A DNA stretch of 64,000 nucleotides from Acidobacteriota bacterium (GTDB lineage Bacteria; Acidobacteriota; Terriglobia; Terriglobales; Acidobacteriaceae): assembly GCA_003225055.1 (NCBI GenBank), contig QIAU01000121.1, forward strand, positions 62,001-126,000, written 5' to 3'. Of this stretch, positions 52,050-61,085 are shown one piece after another; position 1 is the stretch's first letter, and every line of letters starts with the position of its first letter. The notes under the pieces are model-generated. The model made no database searches, was not told the origin of the DNA, and saw nothing but the letters and a program-made list of their open reading frames with translations. The position numbers and the translations under genes were made by a program.

Positions 52050-54577
52050 GGTTTCAGCGCGGCCCGCGTCTCCTGGGTCCTGGCGGATAGAATGCGGGGC
52101 GCAGCGAGAGTACCAGTCACATTGAATCCCTGCGCACCGGGGCGAGCGAGTACCACGTCCAGCTTTTGGCCTAGAGAAGCGTTGCCGCTAACCTGATAGA
52201 TGCCGCTGGGAGTCTCTAATTTGCCTTGCTCGATTTGGAATAAGCCGTTGCGCAGCCGCAAACCCCCGCTGAAGCGCCGGACGTGTAGCGGCGGGTTGCC
52301 CGCTGTGAGCATGATATGGGGGAACTGGCCCTTGCGCGCATCGAACTCCAGAGTGCCTGTGGCTGACTCGAGTAGTTCGCTGGCGTTCGAGCCTGAGCTC
52401 GCAAATTTGTAGGTTGCGCTGGCGCGACCGGTGATCCAGCCGTCATGCATGGCCTCGGCGACTTGCTCCAGAGACACTCGTTCGAAAGCGCCAGCCCCGG
52501 AAAAGCTGGGAGGACGGGCGCGGAGATTCAATTGCCAATCGCCCCGATGTTTTCCGCCCAGCAAGTCTGCCTGCAAACCGGAGAGCCGTAGTTTCCCGTC
52601 CTGAAGCTCGACAGTGCCTGAAACGTGATTGGCTGTGACGTCCGCCATCACCATGCGGTCGGCGGCAAGCTTTCCGCGAGCATTCAGCATGCTCAGCAGA
52701 GACGGACCCTCCTGGGCGGCGGGAAGAAAACGGTACCAGGGACGTTTGCGAGCACTCCGGCTGAACCAATCCCAGAGTTGATCGGCAACAACATTGTCAG
52801 TCCGGAGGTCGAATATTACCGGACAGGTGGTTAAAGAAGCGCATTGACGGGGGAAGGAAAGAGATCCGCTCCAGTGGCTCTCCGCTGCCGATGCGGCCAG
52901 GTTCTGGACTTGCACTCCTGAGTCGGAGAGCAACAGGCTAGCCGAATCGACCTCGATGGGTCCATTGAGGCCGCTGAGTTCGGCGCGCACAGAATGGAGT
53001 AAGGCTGTGCCTGTGATTTGGGGCGCTGCGAACCCACTCCAGGCGCCAGCAATCTGCAAATCCAGTTTCGCCAAGCCTTCCGCCGTCGAGGGAACAGCTC
53101 TCAATCCGAGAGTTTGCGCAACCTGCAACAGGCGCTGCACTTGTGCGTCACCCTGGACGAAAATGTTGTACCCGGATCTGGCGATCCAGCCGTGGACGGT
53201 CGCGGGAGATGACTTACCCAACGCTATCGCAAAAGGCCCAAGGTCGAGATGTGACCCCCGGGGGCTCAGCATGGCGGCTTTATTGACCTTGCTGCCGTCT
53301 ACCGGCGCAGGCTGGGAAGCAAGCGAAAAAGGAATTCTGCCGAGGACCAGTTCAGTCCTGGCGGCTGGCGATCGCAGGCGGAGATCTCTGGTTTCCCCGC
53401 CGCCTTTCCATTCAAGGGCAGGTTGTCCATGCGCCAGCTGGGTGCGAAATAACAGATCAGCGAATACAGTTCCTCTGGCCGCCAGATCCTCCGGTAAATC
53501 CTTCTTGGCGCGTCGCGCCAAGACGACCAGTAACTGAACGGGCAAGTCTTGTGCCACCAGGTTCAGATCGTAACGGCGCGGGCCGGTAGGAGCCGCAATG
53601 CGGCCGGAAAGCGTTAGCACACCGGTTCTTGCCGGTGAGCGGCAGACGATTTGCGAGAGGATATGGTCCAGGGAACTGTAATGTGCCGTACAACGGGCTG
53701 CGAGTTGTAGAGGCTCGCTGGAAACAATATCGTAGCGGCGGAAATCCTGGACCGAGCCCTGCCCGCTCACATCCAGGTCGGCGGGCATACCGGAAAACGT
53801 CGTGGCAAGCGTCAATCCGCCCCGCCAGCCCTTGTCCACTCCATAGAGCAGCTTGGTGAACTGGCCGAGTTGAGCACGACTCCATTCCAGGGTGAATTTC
53901 AGCGGAGTCTTGCGCAGGCTATCCGAACGCTGCCAGGTGCCGCTCACGCGCAGCGTGCCGGTATCCGTAAGGTTGAAATCGGTGCGCACCGGCTGGGCCA
54001 TGAGGCGCATTCCCCATTCATTCTCAGAGGCAAGCCAGAGCGCAAAATCAGCGTCCGTCAGCGCGTAGGCTTTTTTCTCCTGGCCGACCTTGAAATTGAT
54101 GCGGCCCGTCTCGGCCTCAATATAAGGGAAAACAGGACGGGCCTCGGGCTTGGTATGGCTGGTCGGCGCAGCCGGCGTATGGGCCGCCCGTTCGAGCAGG
54201 GATTCAATATTCCAATGTCCATCATCGCGACGCACGAGATTGAAGCTTGGTTCTTTCAAGCTAAGGCGCCCGATTTCGAGACGCCCACGTAAGAGAGAAC
54301 GCAAGCGCAGAGCCGCAGTCACTTCTTGGGCGCGCAGCATGGGTTCAGCGCTGAAACTTGGGTCGTCGTGAACTACGAAGTTGACCAGGTCAAAGCCGGG
54401 TTGGGGCAGGATCCGAACCTTCACCCAATCCACCTCTACTTTGCGAGCCAGCGCCATGCCCACGGAGTTAACAATCCGCTTCCGAAGGCCATTCGCCCCA
54501 GGACGGTAGATGAACAACGCCAGGAGGATTGCCACGAAGAAGAGCAGCAGCCGGCGCTTCGATCTGGAAACTTTCAC
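52046..54577 (-). CDS. AsmA-family envelope protein
   Basis: Large membrane-anchored protein (843 residues) of the AsmA/TamB-like superfamily, which includes bridge-like lipid carriers between inner and outer membranes. One transmembrane helix near the start (RRLLLFFVAILLALFIYRPG, about 7-26) is followed by AsmA repeats such as DWVKVRILPQPGFDLVNFVVHDDPSF and RLSLKEPSFNLVRRDDGHWNIESLL. The C-terminal AsmA2-type region has GTLEFDARKGQF and LRLRNGLFQIEQGKLETPSG. GTG at 54577 overlaps the lepB TGA stop (GTGA) and is preferred to the TTG at 54604. Tightly coupled to two signal peptidase genes and rnc. Confidence 0.85.
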   Translation of the reverse strand: MKVSRSKRRLLLFFVAILLALFIYRPGANGLRKRIVNSVGMALARKVEVDWVKVRILPQPGFDLVNFVVHDDPSFSAEPMLRAQEVTAALRLRSLLRGRLEIGRLSLKEPSFNLVRRDDGHWNIESLLERAAHTPAAPTSHTKPEARPVFPYIEAETGRINFKVGQEKKAYALTDADFALWLASENEWGMRLMAQPVRTDFNLTDTGTLRVSGTWQRSDSLRKTPLKFTLEWSRAQLGQFTKLLYGVDKGWRGGLTLATTFSGMPADLDVSGQGSVQDFRRYDIVSSEPLQLAARCTAHYSSLDHILSQIVCRSPARTGVLTLSGRIAAPTGPRRYDLNLVAQDLPVQLLVVLARRAKKDLPEDLAARGTVFADLLFRTQLAHGQPALEWKGGGETRDLRLRSPAARTELVLGRIPFSLASQPAPVDGSKVNKAAMLSPRGSHLDLGPFAIALGKSSPATVHGWIARSGYNIFVQGDAQVQRLLQVAQTLGLRAVPSTAEGLAKLDLQIAGAWSGFAAPQITGTALLHSVRAELSGLNGPIEVDSASLLLSDSGVQVQNLAASAAESHWSGSLSFPRQCASLTTCPVIFDLRTDNVVADQLWDWFSRSARKRPWYRFLPAAQEGPSLLSMLNARGKLAADRMVMADVTANHVSGTVELQDGKLRLSGLQADLLGGKHRGDWQLNLRARPPSFSGAGAFERVSLEQVAEAMHDGWITGRASATYKFASSGSNASELLESATGTLEFDARKGQFPHIMLTAGNPPLHVRRFSGGLRLRNGLFQIEQGKLETPSGIYQVSGNASLGQKLDVVLARPGAQGFNVTGTLAAPRILSARTQETRAALKP

Positions 54578-55371
54578 TGCACTACCCTGAGGGTCCGCCG
54601 CCAACGAGTTTCGTCGAAAAAGTGAAGAACCACATGGGCGAGAAAGCCAAGACGCTCGCTGGCCGCGGTGTGCTTGTACTGGTCAGGCGGCGTCTCGAAC
54701 GACCAGTAGATGAACAGCGGACGGCCAATTACATTTTCGCTCGGAATGAAGCCCCAGAACCGACTGTCAAAGCTGACATCGCGGTTGTCACCCATGGCAA
54801 AGTAACTGTCCGGTGGCACCACGATGTCGTCTCCCTGAACATATTGATGCATCGCCACTTGCCACTCCGGGGTGGGCGAGGCATTGGAATACTCGGGAGG
54901 AACCGCCGGGAAATTATCGCGATACGGATTGTAGTCGCCCACTTTATGTCGGACGTAAGGTTCATCAAGCTTTTGGCCGTTGCGGTAGACGATTCCATCG
55001 CGCAAGTGAATGCGATCTCCGGGAATACCAATGATCCGCTTGACGACATAGAGCCCAGCTTCCGCCGGCGAAAGAAACACAACGATGTCTCCGCGCCGCA
55101 CGTTGCGATACGGAATCACTGGGCCGGACCACCCGGTTTTCGGCGAAAACTGGATGCGATTCACAAACACGTGGTCGCCAATCAGCAGGGTGTCCTCCAT
55201 GGAAGGGGACGGAATCTCAAAAGCCTGCACGATGAAAGTAATGATGAACAAGCCCGTGACCAGCACGGAAGCAAGCGAGGCCAGGAATTCGACAGTCGTT
55301 TCGCGTTGTTTTTCCGGTTTCTGCGTTTCTTTCTTGGCCACTTGCGTTCTTTCCACAGAATTTGAAATCAA
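54574..55371 (-). CDS. lepB: Signal peptidase I (second copy)
   Basis: Type I leader peptidase that removes signal peptides at the outer face of the inner membrane. A single N-terminal membrane helix (about 35-52) precedes FEIPSPSMEDTLLIGD with the Ser nucleophile at about 57. VVKRIIGIPGDRI has the general-base Lys at about 111, and AMGDNRDVSFDSRFWGFIPSENVIG is box E. 265 residues. It directly follows and overlaps by four bases (ATGA) the first lepB copy, with similar but clearly diverged sequence; the two may differ in substrate. The AsmA gene follows with a GTGA overlap. Confidence 0.95.
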   Translation of the reverse strand: MISNSVERTQVAKKETQKPEKQRETTVEFLASLASVLVTGLFIITFIVQAFEIPSPSMEDTLLIGDHVFVNRIQFSPKTGWSGPVIPYRNVRRGDIVVFLSPAEAGLYVVKRIIGIPGDRIHLRDGIVYRNGQKLDEPYVRHKVGDYNPYRDNFPAVPPEYSNASPTPEWQVAMHQYVQGDDIVVPPDSYFAMGDNRDVSFDSRFWGFIPSENVIGRPLFIYWSFETPPDQYKHTAASERLGFLAHVVLHFFDETRWRRTLRVVQ

Positions 55372-56171
55372 TGGACCAGCCGAAAGGTGCGGTCCCAGCG
55401 CGTCATCTGAAACAGGTGGGTCACAATGTAGGCGAAACGAAAGAGTTTAGCACTCGGCGAGGTCATCCCAAGGTACATATTGTCCGGAGCGCGGATGGAC
55501 CAATAAATCAGCAGCGGGCTTCCGATGATGTTCTCCCGTGGCACAAATCCCCAATAGCGGCTGTCCAGGCTTTCGTCGCGATTATCGCCCATGACGAAAT
55601 ACTTGCCGTCCGGAACCACCAGTTCGCCGTGCTGTACGGTCTGCTTCAGTTGTTTGAACCAGAGCGGTTCCTCGCCGGGCGCGATGTAGTCTACCTGGGG
55701 GAAATCATCGCGGTAGATGTCGTGGATCGGCGAACTGTAGCGCACATAGGGTTCCTTCAGCGGCAGCCCATTCACCCACACCTGGCGCTTCACCAGGCGG
55801 ACGTGATCCCCGGGCACTCCTACCACGCGTTTCACAAAATGCTGCCCGGGGTTAACGGGATAGTGAAAAACGACCACGTCGCCGCGCCGGATTTGCTGGT
55901 AAGGCATCACCCAATTGCCAACGCTTCCACCGTAGCGGAGCTTGTTCACCAGCAAGTAGTCGCCGATCAACAGCGTGTTTTCCATCGACTCGGAAGGAAT
56001 TTGGAAGGCCTGCACGGCAAAGGTGATGACGAACACGGCAATCACCACGGTTGCCAGAAGGGATTGCGCGGACGCAAGCCAGCCCGCTGCCGGCTCTTCC
56101 GTCTTGAGTGGAACGAGGGTCGCCGGTGGAGCAAGATCCTTGCTTTCGACAATGGGCTCAGTTTCCGGCAC
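55368..56171 (-). CDS. lepB: Signal peptidase I (first copy)
   Basis: Type I signal peptidase, 267 residues. A proline-rich tail (about 1-30) precedes the membrane helix (about 37-56). FQIPSESMENTLLIGDYLLVNKL carries the Ser nucleophile at 62, FVKRVVGVPGDHVR the Lys at about 114, and VMGDNRDESLDSRYWGFVPRENIIG box E. It overlaps the rnc stop region by 14 bases and the second lepB copy by four. A tandem pair made in one operon with RNase III is uncommon in this arrangement. Both copies keep all catalytic residues, so both should be active. Confidence 0.95.
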   Translation of the reverse strand: MPETEPIVESKDLAPPATLVPLKTEEPAAGWLASAQSLLATVVIAVFVITFAVQAFQIPSESMENTLLIGDYLLVNKLRYGGSVGNWVMPYQQIRRGDVVVFHYPVNPGQHFVKRVVGVPGDHVRLVKRQVWVNGLPLKEPYVRYSSPIHDIYRDDFPQVDYIAPGEEPLWFKQLKQTVQHGELVVPDGKYFVMGDNRDESLDSRYWGFVPRENIIGSPLLIYWSIRAPDNMYLGMTSPSAKLFRFAYIVTHLFQMTRWDRTFRLVH

Positions 56172-56958
56172 GGGACTTCTCTTTAGATGCCACTTTGGGT
56201 TGCTCAGCTTCCGTCGACAGGTGTTCCAGGACCTGGCGGGCAGCGTCCTGTTCGGCTCTTTTCTTGGTGGAGCCAGTGGCCCGCCCTACGACTTCGGTTT
56301 TGCTTTGGGAGCCCGGGGGACGAAGGCGAACTTCCACCGTAAATGTTTTGTTGTGTTCCGGACCCTCCGCTTTCACCAGAATGTAGGAAGGCTGCGGGCA
56401 TCCCTTGGCCTGCAGGGCTTCCTGCAAGGCCGATTTGAAATCGGTGATGGGCAGCGCTGCGCTACCTTCCAGGTCCATGTGCTCGAGTTCTGGGGTAACG
56501 ATCCAGCGCAGAATGAACTGGCGAGTCAGCTCCAGGCCAGCGTCCAGGTAAATAGCCGCCAGGATTGCCTCCAGGGCATCCACCAGCAGCGCGGTCTTGC
56601 TGCGGCCGCCGCTTTTTTCCTCGCCTCTTCCCAAGCGCAGATAATGCCCGAGCTCCAATTCCTGGGCGACGCGGATCAAGTGCCGTTCGCTGACCAGATG
56701 AGCTCGTAATTTAGAGAGCTCTCCTTCCCGAAATCCCGGAAAACGCTGAAACAGCTCCTGGCTAGTGACCAGACCGAGGACCGCATCCCCGAGAAATTCC
56801 AGCTGCTCGTTGTCCCCCCTGCGAGCGGCCAAATCCGGGTGTGTGGTTTGGATCTCGCGGGCTTGGGAACTGTGGGTTAGCGCCTGTTGGATCAGTTCAG
56901 GATGCCGAAAGCGGTAGCCGAGGGTCTCCTCCAGAGCGGTGATATCTCGTGACCTCAT
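56158..56958 (-). CDS. rnc: Ribonuclease III
   Basis: Double-strand RNA endonuclease for rRNA maturation and mRNA processing. LEETLGYRFRHPELIQQALTHSS starts the endonuclease domain, and NEQLEFLGDAVLGLVTSQELF (about 50-70) contains the signature with catalytic Glu and Asp. KTALLVDALEAILAAIYLDAGLE is the second metal region. A dsRNA-binding domain (about 170-245) with DFKSALQEALQAKGCPQPSYILV and GSTKKRAEQDAARQVLEHL follows. 266 residues. It is the first gene of a five-gene minus-strand operon with signal peptidases and an AsmA protein. Confidence 0.96.
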   Translation of the reverse strand: MRSRDITALEETLGYRFRHPELIQQALTHSSQAREIQTTHPDLAARRGDNEQLEFLGDAVLGLVTSQELFQRFPGFREGELSKLRAHLVSERHLIRVAQELELGHYLRLGRGEEKSGGRSKTALLVDALEAILAAIYLDAGLELTRQFILRWIVTPELEHMDLEGSAALPITDFKSALQEALQAKGCPQPSYILVKAEGPEHNKTFTVEVRLRPPGSQSKTEVVGRATGSTKKRAEQDAARQVLEHLSTEAEQPKVASKEKSRAGN

Positions 56959-56990
56959 GTTAGGCGGCGCATTTTTCCTTGCATCCTCAC

Positions 56991-57905
56991 TCAGTGCGGA
57001 ACGGTCGTGCTCTGAGGTGGGTTTGCGGTTCCTGTGGACGGGGCCGGAGGCTTACCACCGGTCAATTGCACCAGCCGATCCCGCTCGCGGATAGCCAGCG
57101 TGTGCGCTCCACTACCATCCGGTGTGAGTTCTACCGCCTTATTGGCGTAGTTCAGGGCCTCGGGATACTTGTTCTGCCGATCCAGAGCCAGAGATAGTCG
57201 CAGGACAGTAACGGGATCTGGTTGCTGCGGGTAAGCATCAATCGACTTGCGAAAGTCGGTCTCCGCTGCCATGAAGTTGTTCTTGTTGAACTCCAGCGTC
57301 CCCAGAATCGAGTAAATACTGGATCGCAGCAAGTTCTTGTAAGCATCGGCCTTGTCCGGGGGGGTTCCCGCGGGAAATACGATGTCAGTGTCGATCGTCT
57401 GCAAGGCGCGCTCAGCCGACTTCCTGGCTTCGTCCAGGCGCTGGTCTTTATCGAGATCGGTGTCGCGCGTGCGCTCGGTCAGCACCTCAGCCTGATCCAC
57501 CAGAGCTTCCGGGTCATCAGGATCGATCGCCAGAGCCTTGCGAGCCATATCCAGCATCTTGTCAGAGTTGTTTGCGTTCTGATATCCGCGCATTGCGGTC
57601 TTGTACAGGATGACTCTCAACTCGCTGTCGGGGAACTTGGCGGCGAAATCATCAGCCGCCTTTTCGACTGCGGCGGGATCGGTATTCGCGCTGGCGACCT
57701 TGAAGGCGTCGAACTCGGGTTGGGTCTTGGCCTGTGGCGGGCGCTTGGGCGGTGCTTCCTGAGCGGGCGCGTTTGGTTTTGCCGCCGTGCTTTGCTGTCC
57801 GGCGGGCGGTCCGGCGGGCGGATTCTGCGATTGGGTCGCGCGGGCTTGCGCAAACATGAAAGACGCGACCGCCAGAATCACGCCTACGATGGCTACTCGC
57901 TTCAT
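56991..57905 (-). CDS. Secreted TPR-repeat protein
   Basis: A 304-residue protein with a signal peptide (about 1-20, VILAVASFMFAQA) and a Pro/Ala/Gln/Lys-rich linker (about 22-68). Helical repeats follow: AADDFAAKFPDSELRVILYKTAMRGYQNANNSDKMLDMARKALAIDPDDPEALVDQAEVL (TPR-like), and later LGTLEFNKNNFMAAETDFRKSIDAYPQQPDPVTVLRLSLALDRQNKYPEALNYANKAVEL. It is a likely periplasmic scaffold. It ends in a low-complexity tail with Thr and Pro. The rnc gene follows 33 bases downstream, so they may be co-transcribed. Confidence 0.8.
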   Translation of the reverse strand: MKRVAIVGVILAVASFMFAQARATQSQNPPAGPPAGQQSTAAKPNAPAQEAPPKRPPQAKTQPEFDAFKVASANTDPAAVEKAADDFAAKFPDSELRVILYKTAMRGYQNANNSDKMLDMARKALAIDPDDPEALVDQAEVLTERTRDTDLDKDQRLDEARKSAERALQTIDTDIVFPAGTPPDKADAYKNLLRSSIYSILGTLEFNKNNFMAAETDFRKSIDAYPQQPDPVTVLRLSLALDRQNKYPEALNYANKAVELTPDGSGAHTLAIRERDRLVQLTGGKPPAPSTGTANPPQSTTVPH

Positions 57906-57957
57906 GAGTTCTCCTTTTAAGTGCGACCCGTGGTCGCAAGCAAATTTGCTGCGCCGC

Positions 57958-59481
57958 CTACTTGTCGGGCGACTCCGGTTGCGGAGCTACGGGCGGCTCG
58001 TACGCGTGCTCAAGACCCTTTTCGGCCGCGGCTTTGGCTTCCGGCAAAGAATTGCTCGCCGCCAGGGCGGCCCGATAATGCTCCACAGCAGCGTCACGTT
58101 CTTCCTGCAAATCAAAAATTCTTCCCAGGTAAATGTGCGACCACGCCACTACCTTGGGCTCCTTGGCGACGTCCAGAGCGCGCTGAAAGTATTCGCGAGC
58201 GCCGGGCAAATCACGATTCATGGTGGCCGCTTGCGCCAGAATGAATAGAGCCCGGCCCGGGTCCTCGCGTTGCTCGTCGAGCGCTTCCTGCGCCAACTTC
58301 TGTGCACTCGCCGGGTCATGGGCCGAAAGCCGTTTTTCGGCGGTCAGCAACAACTGGTCAGGGCCGTGTCGCGGTATGTACAAAACCTCCGGAGAGGCCT
58401 GACCCGCGAACTCGATGTTGCCCGCCCGCTTGCTTTCCCCGCGCACATCGATCGCGTTCAGCATGTCGCCGTACGCATCGCGAAACCCCGTGGGCCCCTT
58501 TTCGAATTTCGCCAGTGCGTCGTAAAAATAGCGAGTCAGAATGTACCCCTGCTCCATCGATTTCTCAACCACTTCCGCGCGCCGCTCCTCAAAGCTCTTG
58601 CTCGATCCCAGCGTCCGTGCTTCGGCGGCACGAATCAGAGACTCCGTTACCAGCAGGGAAATGTCCTGCTTGAAGCTCTCGTCCATGGGCGCCAGCCTGA
58701 CGGCATCGAGCAACGGTTCGAGCCGTTTCATGGCTTCGGGACGCTTCATCGCCAGCGGATCAAGCACATAATGCAGATACGTATGTCGGATCTGCTCCAT
58801 CTTCAGTGAAGAGCCGATAGGAGAAATGACCACGAAATAATCCGTGCCATAGACGCGTGCATTGGTCTGGCTGGGCGCCCCCATCGCTTCCAGGTACACC
58901 ATGAATTGTCGTCCAAGATAGCCGGAACTCGGCAGCTTTAAGTAAATGTCAGTATCGAACATCATCTTGGAAAGCGGCTCGTGGTAGCGCGCGATCAGCG
59001 CTTCATACTGATTCCGGTGACGGAGCCAGATCTGATGCAGGTTGGTCTTCTCGTAAAACGTCTTCAACAGAGGAGCGATACCGAGGACGCGGACCGCATC
59101 AGGTGGAAGTTCGGCCTGCTTAGCCTTCGGATTAAAGTTGGGCGGACCCTCTAGCACCAGCGCGAGCGAAATGTATTGGGACAATTCACGCGAGGCGTCC
59201 GGCTGCGAGTGATCCTGATCGAAGCGGCACAATTCCCTGGTAGCGGTCGCAGCCTCGGCCGAACTCGAGATAGCCCTGGCCACCTCGGAGCGCACCTGGC
59301 TGCGAATGGCTTCAGAAGCACCAAGTTCCTGGTCGTAGCCACAGGTGTTGATGGCGGACAGGACTGTGAACAACGTTTCGCTGGTGTCGAGCGTGGCTCT
59401 GGGCGAATCTTCCGCCAGGCACACTGAGCCCGCCAGCGCGAGCAAAGCCGCGTAAACCGCGCCTCGAAGCCAGAAACCCAG
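57958..59481 (-). CDS. Secreted TPR-domain protein with probable CTG start
   Basis: A protein of about 507 residues with an export signal (GFWLRGAVYAALLALAGSVCLAED) and a conserved-looking N-terminal part (ATLDTSETLFTVLSAINTCGYDQELG). The C-terminal TPR repeats are marked by GRALFILAQAATMNRDLPGAREYFQRALDVAKEPKVVAWSHIYLGRIFDLQEERDAAVEHYRAAL. No enzyme motif was seen; the C-terminal repeats likely mediate contacts. AGGAGG lies six bases before CTG 59481, while the first ordinary start, TTG 59445, falls inside the signal sequence and has no ribosome site. No ATG or GTG exists in the frame before the upstream stop. The safer minimal gene is 57958-59445. Confidence 0.8.
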   Translation of the reverse strand: MGFWLRGAVYAALLALAGSVCLAEDSPRATLDTSETLFTVLSAINTCGYDQELGASEAIRSQVRSEVARAISSSAEAATATRELCRFDQDHSQPDASRELSQYISLALVLEGPPNFNPKAKQAELPPDAVRVLGIAPLLKTFYEKTNLHQIWLRHRNQYEALIARYHEPLSKMMFDTDIYLKLPSSGYLGRQFMVYLEAMGAPSQTNARVYGTDYFVVISPIGSSLKMEQIRHTYLHYVLDPLAMKRPEAMKRLEPLLDAVRLAPMDESFKQDISLLVTESLIRAAEARTLGSSKSFEERRAEVVEKSMEQGYILTRYFYDALAKFEKGPTGFRDAYGDMLNAIDVRGESKRAGNIEFAGQASPEVLYIPRHGPDQLLLTAEKRLSAHDPASAQKLAQEALDEQREDPGRALFILAQAATMNRDLPGAREYFQRALDVAKEPKVVAWSHIYLGRIFDLQEERDAAVEHYRAALAASNSLPEAKAAAEKGLEHAYEPPVAPQPESPDK

Positions 59482-59565
59482 GGGAAACCTCCTGAAGGCT
59501 GGATGGGATGGGAGCTACGATCTAAGTTTAAGAGGTTCGGGAAAGTGGGTCAAACGGAAGAAAGC

Positions 59566-59665
59566 TTCCAGCTCTCAGCTTTCCGTTGAACTTCGGACTT
59601 TAGAGGCTGCTGAAATTCCGCGGAATTCCCAAACACCAGGGACACGCCGATAAGAGCTAAAAGCT
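59566..59665. repeat. Word-like low-complexity tract
   Basis: GCTTCCAGCTCTCAGCTTTCC and TAAGAGCTAAAAGCTTCC words, akin to 10293-10381. It lies between the TPR gene and the anti-sigma gene. Confidence 0.45.
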
Positions 59666-59667
59666 TC

Positions 59668-60354
59668 CTAGCCTTTGACACTGATCTTAGAGAACGACAG
59701 CACTGCCCGCCCGGTGGTGTTCCGTCCCAGCGACATGGCCGGACGAAACTTCATCAGGATCAGCATGTTCTTAACCTGGGGCAGCATGTCCTCCGACTCT
59801 TTTGGGTCGGAGAGGATGCGGTAGTCCTGCACCCGGCCATCGGAGCCGACCACGGCCTCAATTACCAATGAATCCGAGTGCACCGACCCGGCTGTCATTG
59901 CAAAGGCAGAGGACTGCAGTTCGGGGGGCAACATTTCCGGATCGCTGTAAAGCATCAGGGGTACGTCTTTGCTGTTGGCGAGCGCCTGATCCGGTACCGC
60001 CAGGAATCCCATCAGCACCCCGAAAATCACGATAGCAGCAACCAGGCCTGCCGTGACTGGAACCATGAAGGCGTTGATCGCGTTCTCAATCCGGATGCGG
60101 AGGCCTTCAAAGCGGGGCCGCCGGGCTTGAGCCGCCTCTTGAGAAATTAAGACCCGCAGCTTTAGCGCAAGATCCGCGGGTGCGCGTTTGCGCCCCAGGC
60201 TGGTCAGCATCTGCTGCGATTGCAACAAAAGGTGGTATTCGCGACGGCATGGCGGACAAACTTCGAGGTGCTGACCGAGAGCATGCATCTCGGCCCCCGT
60301 GACCACGCCATCCAGGTACGGCGAGAACAGCGACTTGGCATCAGCACAGGTCAT
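59668..60354 (-). CDS. Zinc-finger anti-sigma factor with TonB-C-like periplasmic domain
   Basis: A 228-residue membrane anti-sigma factor from ATG 60354, overlapping the sigma factor stop by four bases (ATGA). The zinc-binding anti-sigma motif H29-x3-C33-x2-C36 is in GQHLEVCPPCRREY. A transmembrane helix lies at about 97-120 (VPVTAGLVAAIVIFGVLMGF). The periplasmic part (about 121-228) ends in SLVIEAVVGSDGRVQDYRIL, LPQVKNMLILMKFRPAM and AVLSFSKISVKG. This is the beta-alpha-beta pattern of TonB C-terminal domains (rise of a strand, DG, then KFRPA). This domain may sense or bind an outer-membrane partner. The frame extends 32 codons upstream but that part overlaps the sigma gene. Confidence 0.83.
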   Translation of the reverse strand: MTCADAKSLFSPYLDGVVTGAEMHALGQHLEVCPPCRREYHLLLQSQQMLTSLGRKRAPADLALKLRVLISQEAAQARRPRFEGLRIRIENAINAFMVPVTAGLVAAIVIFGVLMGFLAVPDQALANSKDVPLMLYSDPEMLPPELQSSAFAMTAGSVHSDSLVIEAVVGSDGRVQDYRILSDPKESEDMLPQVKNMLILMKFRPAMSLGRNTTGRAVLSFSKISVKG

Positions 60355-61085
60355 GATGTCACCTCGATTTCCCGGCTCCTCATGGCAAGATTTCCTCGCG
60401 TTTTCTTTGGGGCTTCTTCCGGAGCGCGCAGACCCAGTTCCGAGCCGCACTCTCGTATGTAGGGCAGCAAGCGCTGTTTCAGTGCCTGGCGACCCCGTGT
60501 CAACCGTGATTTCACGGTACCCAAAGAAGCGTTCGTGATTTCTGCAATCTCCTCATACGACATTTCTTCCAGATCGCGCAGGATCAACGTAGTCCGGTAC
60601 GGTTCTGGAACCCTGTGCAGCTCCTGCTCGACGCGGTCCCGCACTTCTTTGTGAGCAACGTTGTCGAAAGGCGAGTCCCTATCATCTACGAGAGTCTCGC
60701 TCGTCGCTAATTGGCTGCCATCCGTCTCCAGTGGTTCCATCGGCAGCTCGTGAACCTTGTGGCGAAACCACCAGCGCCGGCGATTGCAAGCCTCGTGCAA
60801 TGCGATGCGGTAAATCCAGGTTTTCAGGCTGGACTCACCATGGAAGTGCTTCATCCCCCGGAAGACTTTCAAAAATACTTCTTGGGTGGTGTCCGCCGCA
60901 TCCGCCGTGTCGGCGAGGATGCGGTACACCAAGCTGTAGACCGGCTGATGAAATTCGCCGATCAACCAGTTATAGGCATCTTCCGAGCCGGCCTTTAACT
61001 CCGCCACGACGGCGGCCTCATGGGCCCGAACGCCAATTGCGCTTGCGAGATCTCCCAAAGCGGTTGCTCCCGCCATGAGCTTCAT
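60351..61085 (-). CDS. ECF-family RNA polymerase sigma factor
   Basis: Sigma-70-family ECF factor of 244 residues. Region 2 shows YNWLIGEFHQPVYSLVYRILADTADAADTTQEVFLKVFRGMKHFHGESSLKTWIYRIALHEACNRRR (about 39-104) and region 4 PEPYRTTLILRDLEEMSYEEIAEITNASLGTVKSRLTRGRQALKQRL (about 160-208). Its gene is followed by a coupled zinc-finger anti-sigma gene (four-base overlap). A basic tail of about 30 residues follows region 4. An ECF-like promoter (GGAACA, 17 bases, GTCTAT) lies 104-132 bases upstream, suggesting autoregulation. Confidence 0.93.
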   Translation of the reverse strand: MKLMAGATALGDLASAIGVRAHEAAVVAELKAGSEDAYNWLIGEFHQPVYSLVYRILADTADAADTTQEVFLKVFRGMKHFHGESSLKTWIYRIALHEACNRRRWWFRHKVHELPMEPLETDGSQLATSETLVDDRDSPFDNVAHKEVRDRVEQELHRVPEPYRTTLILRDLEEMSYEEIAEITNASLGTVKSRLTRGRQALKQRLLPYIRECGSELGLRAPEEAPKKTRGNLAMRSREIEVTS

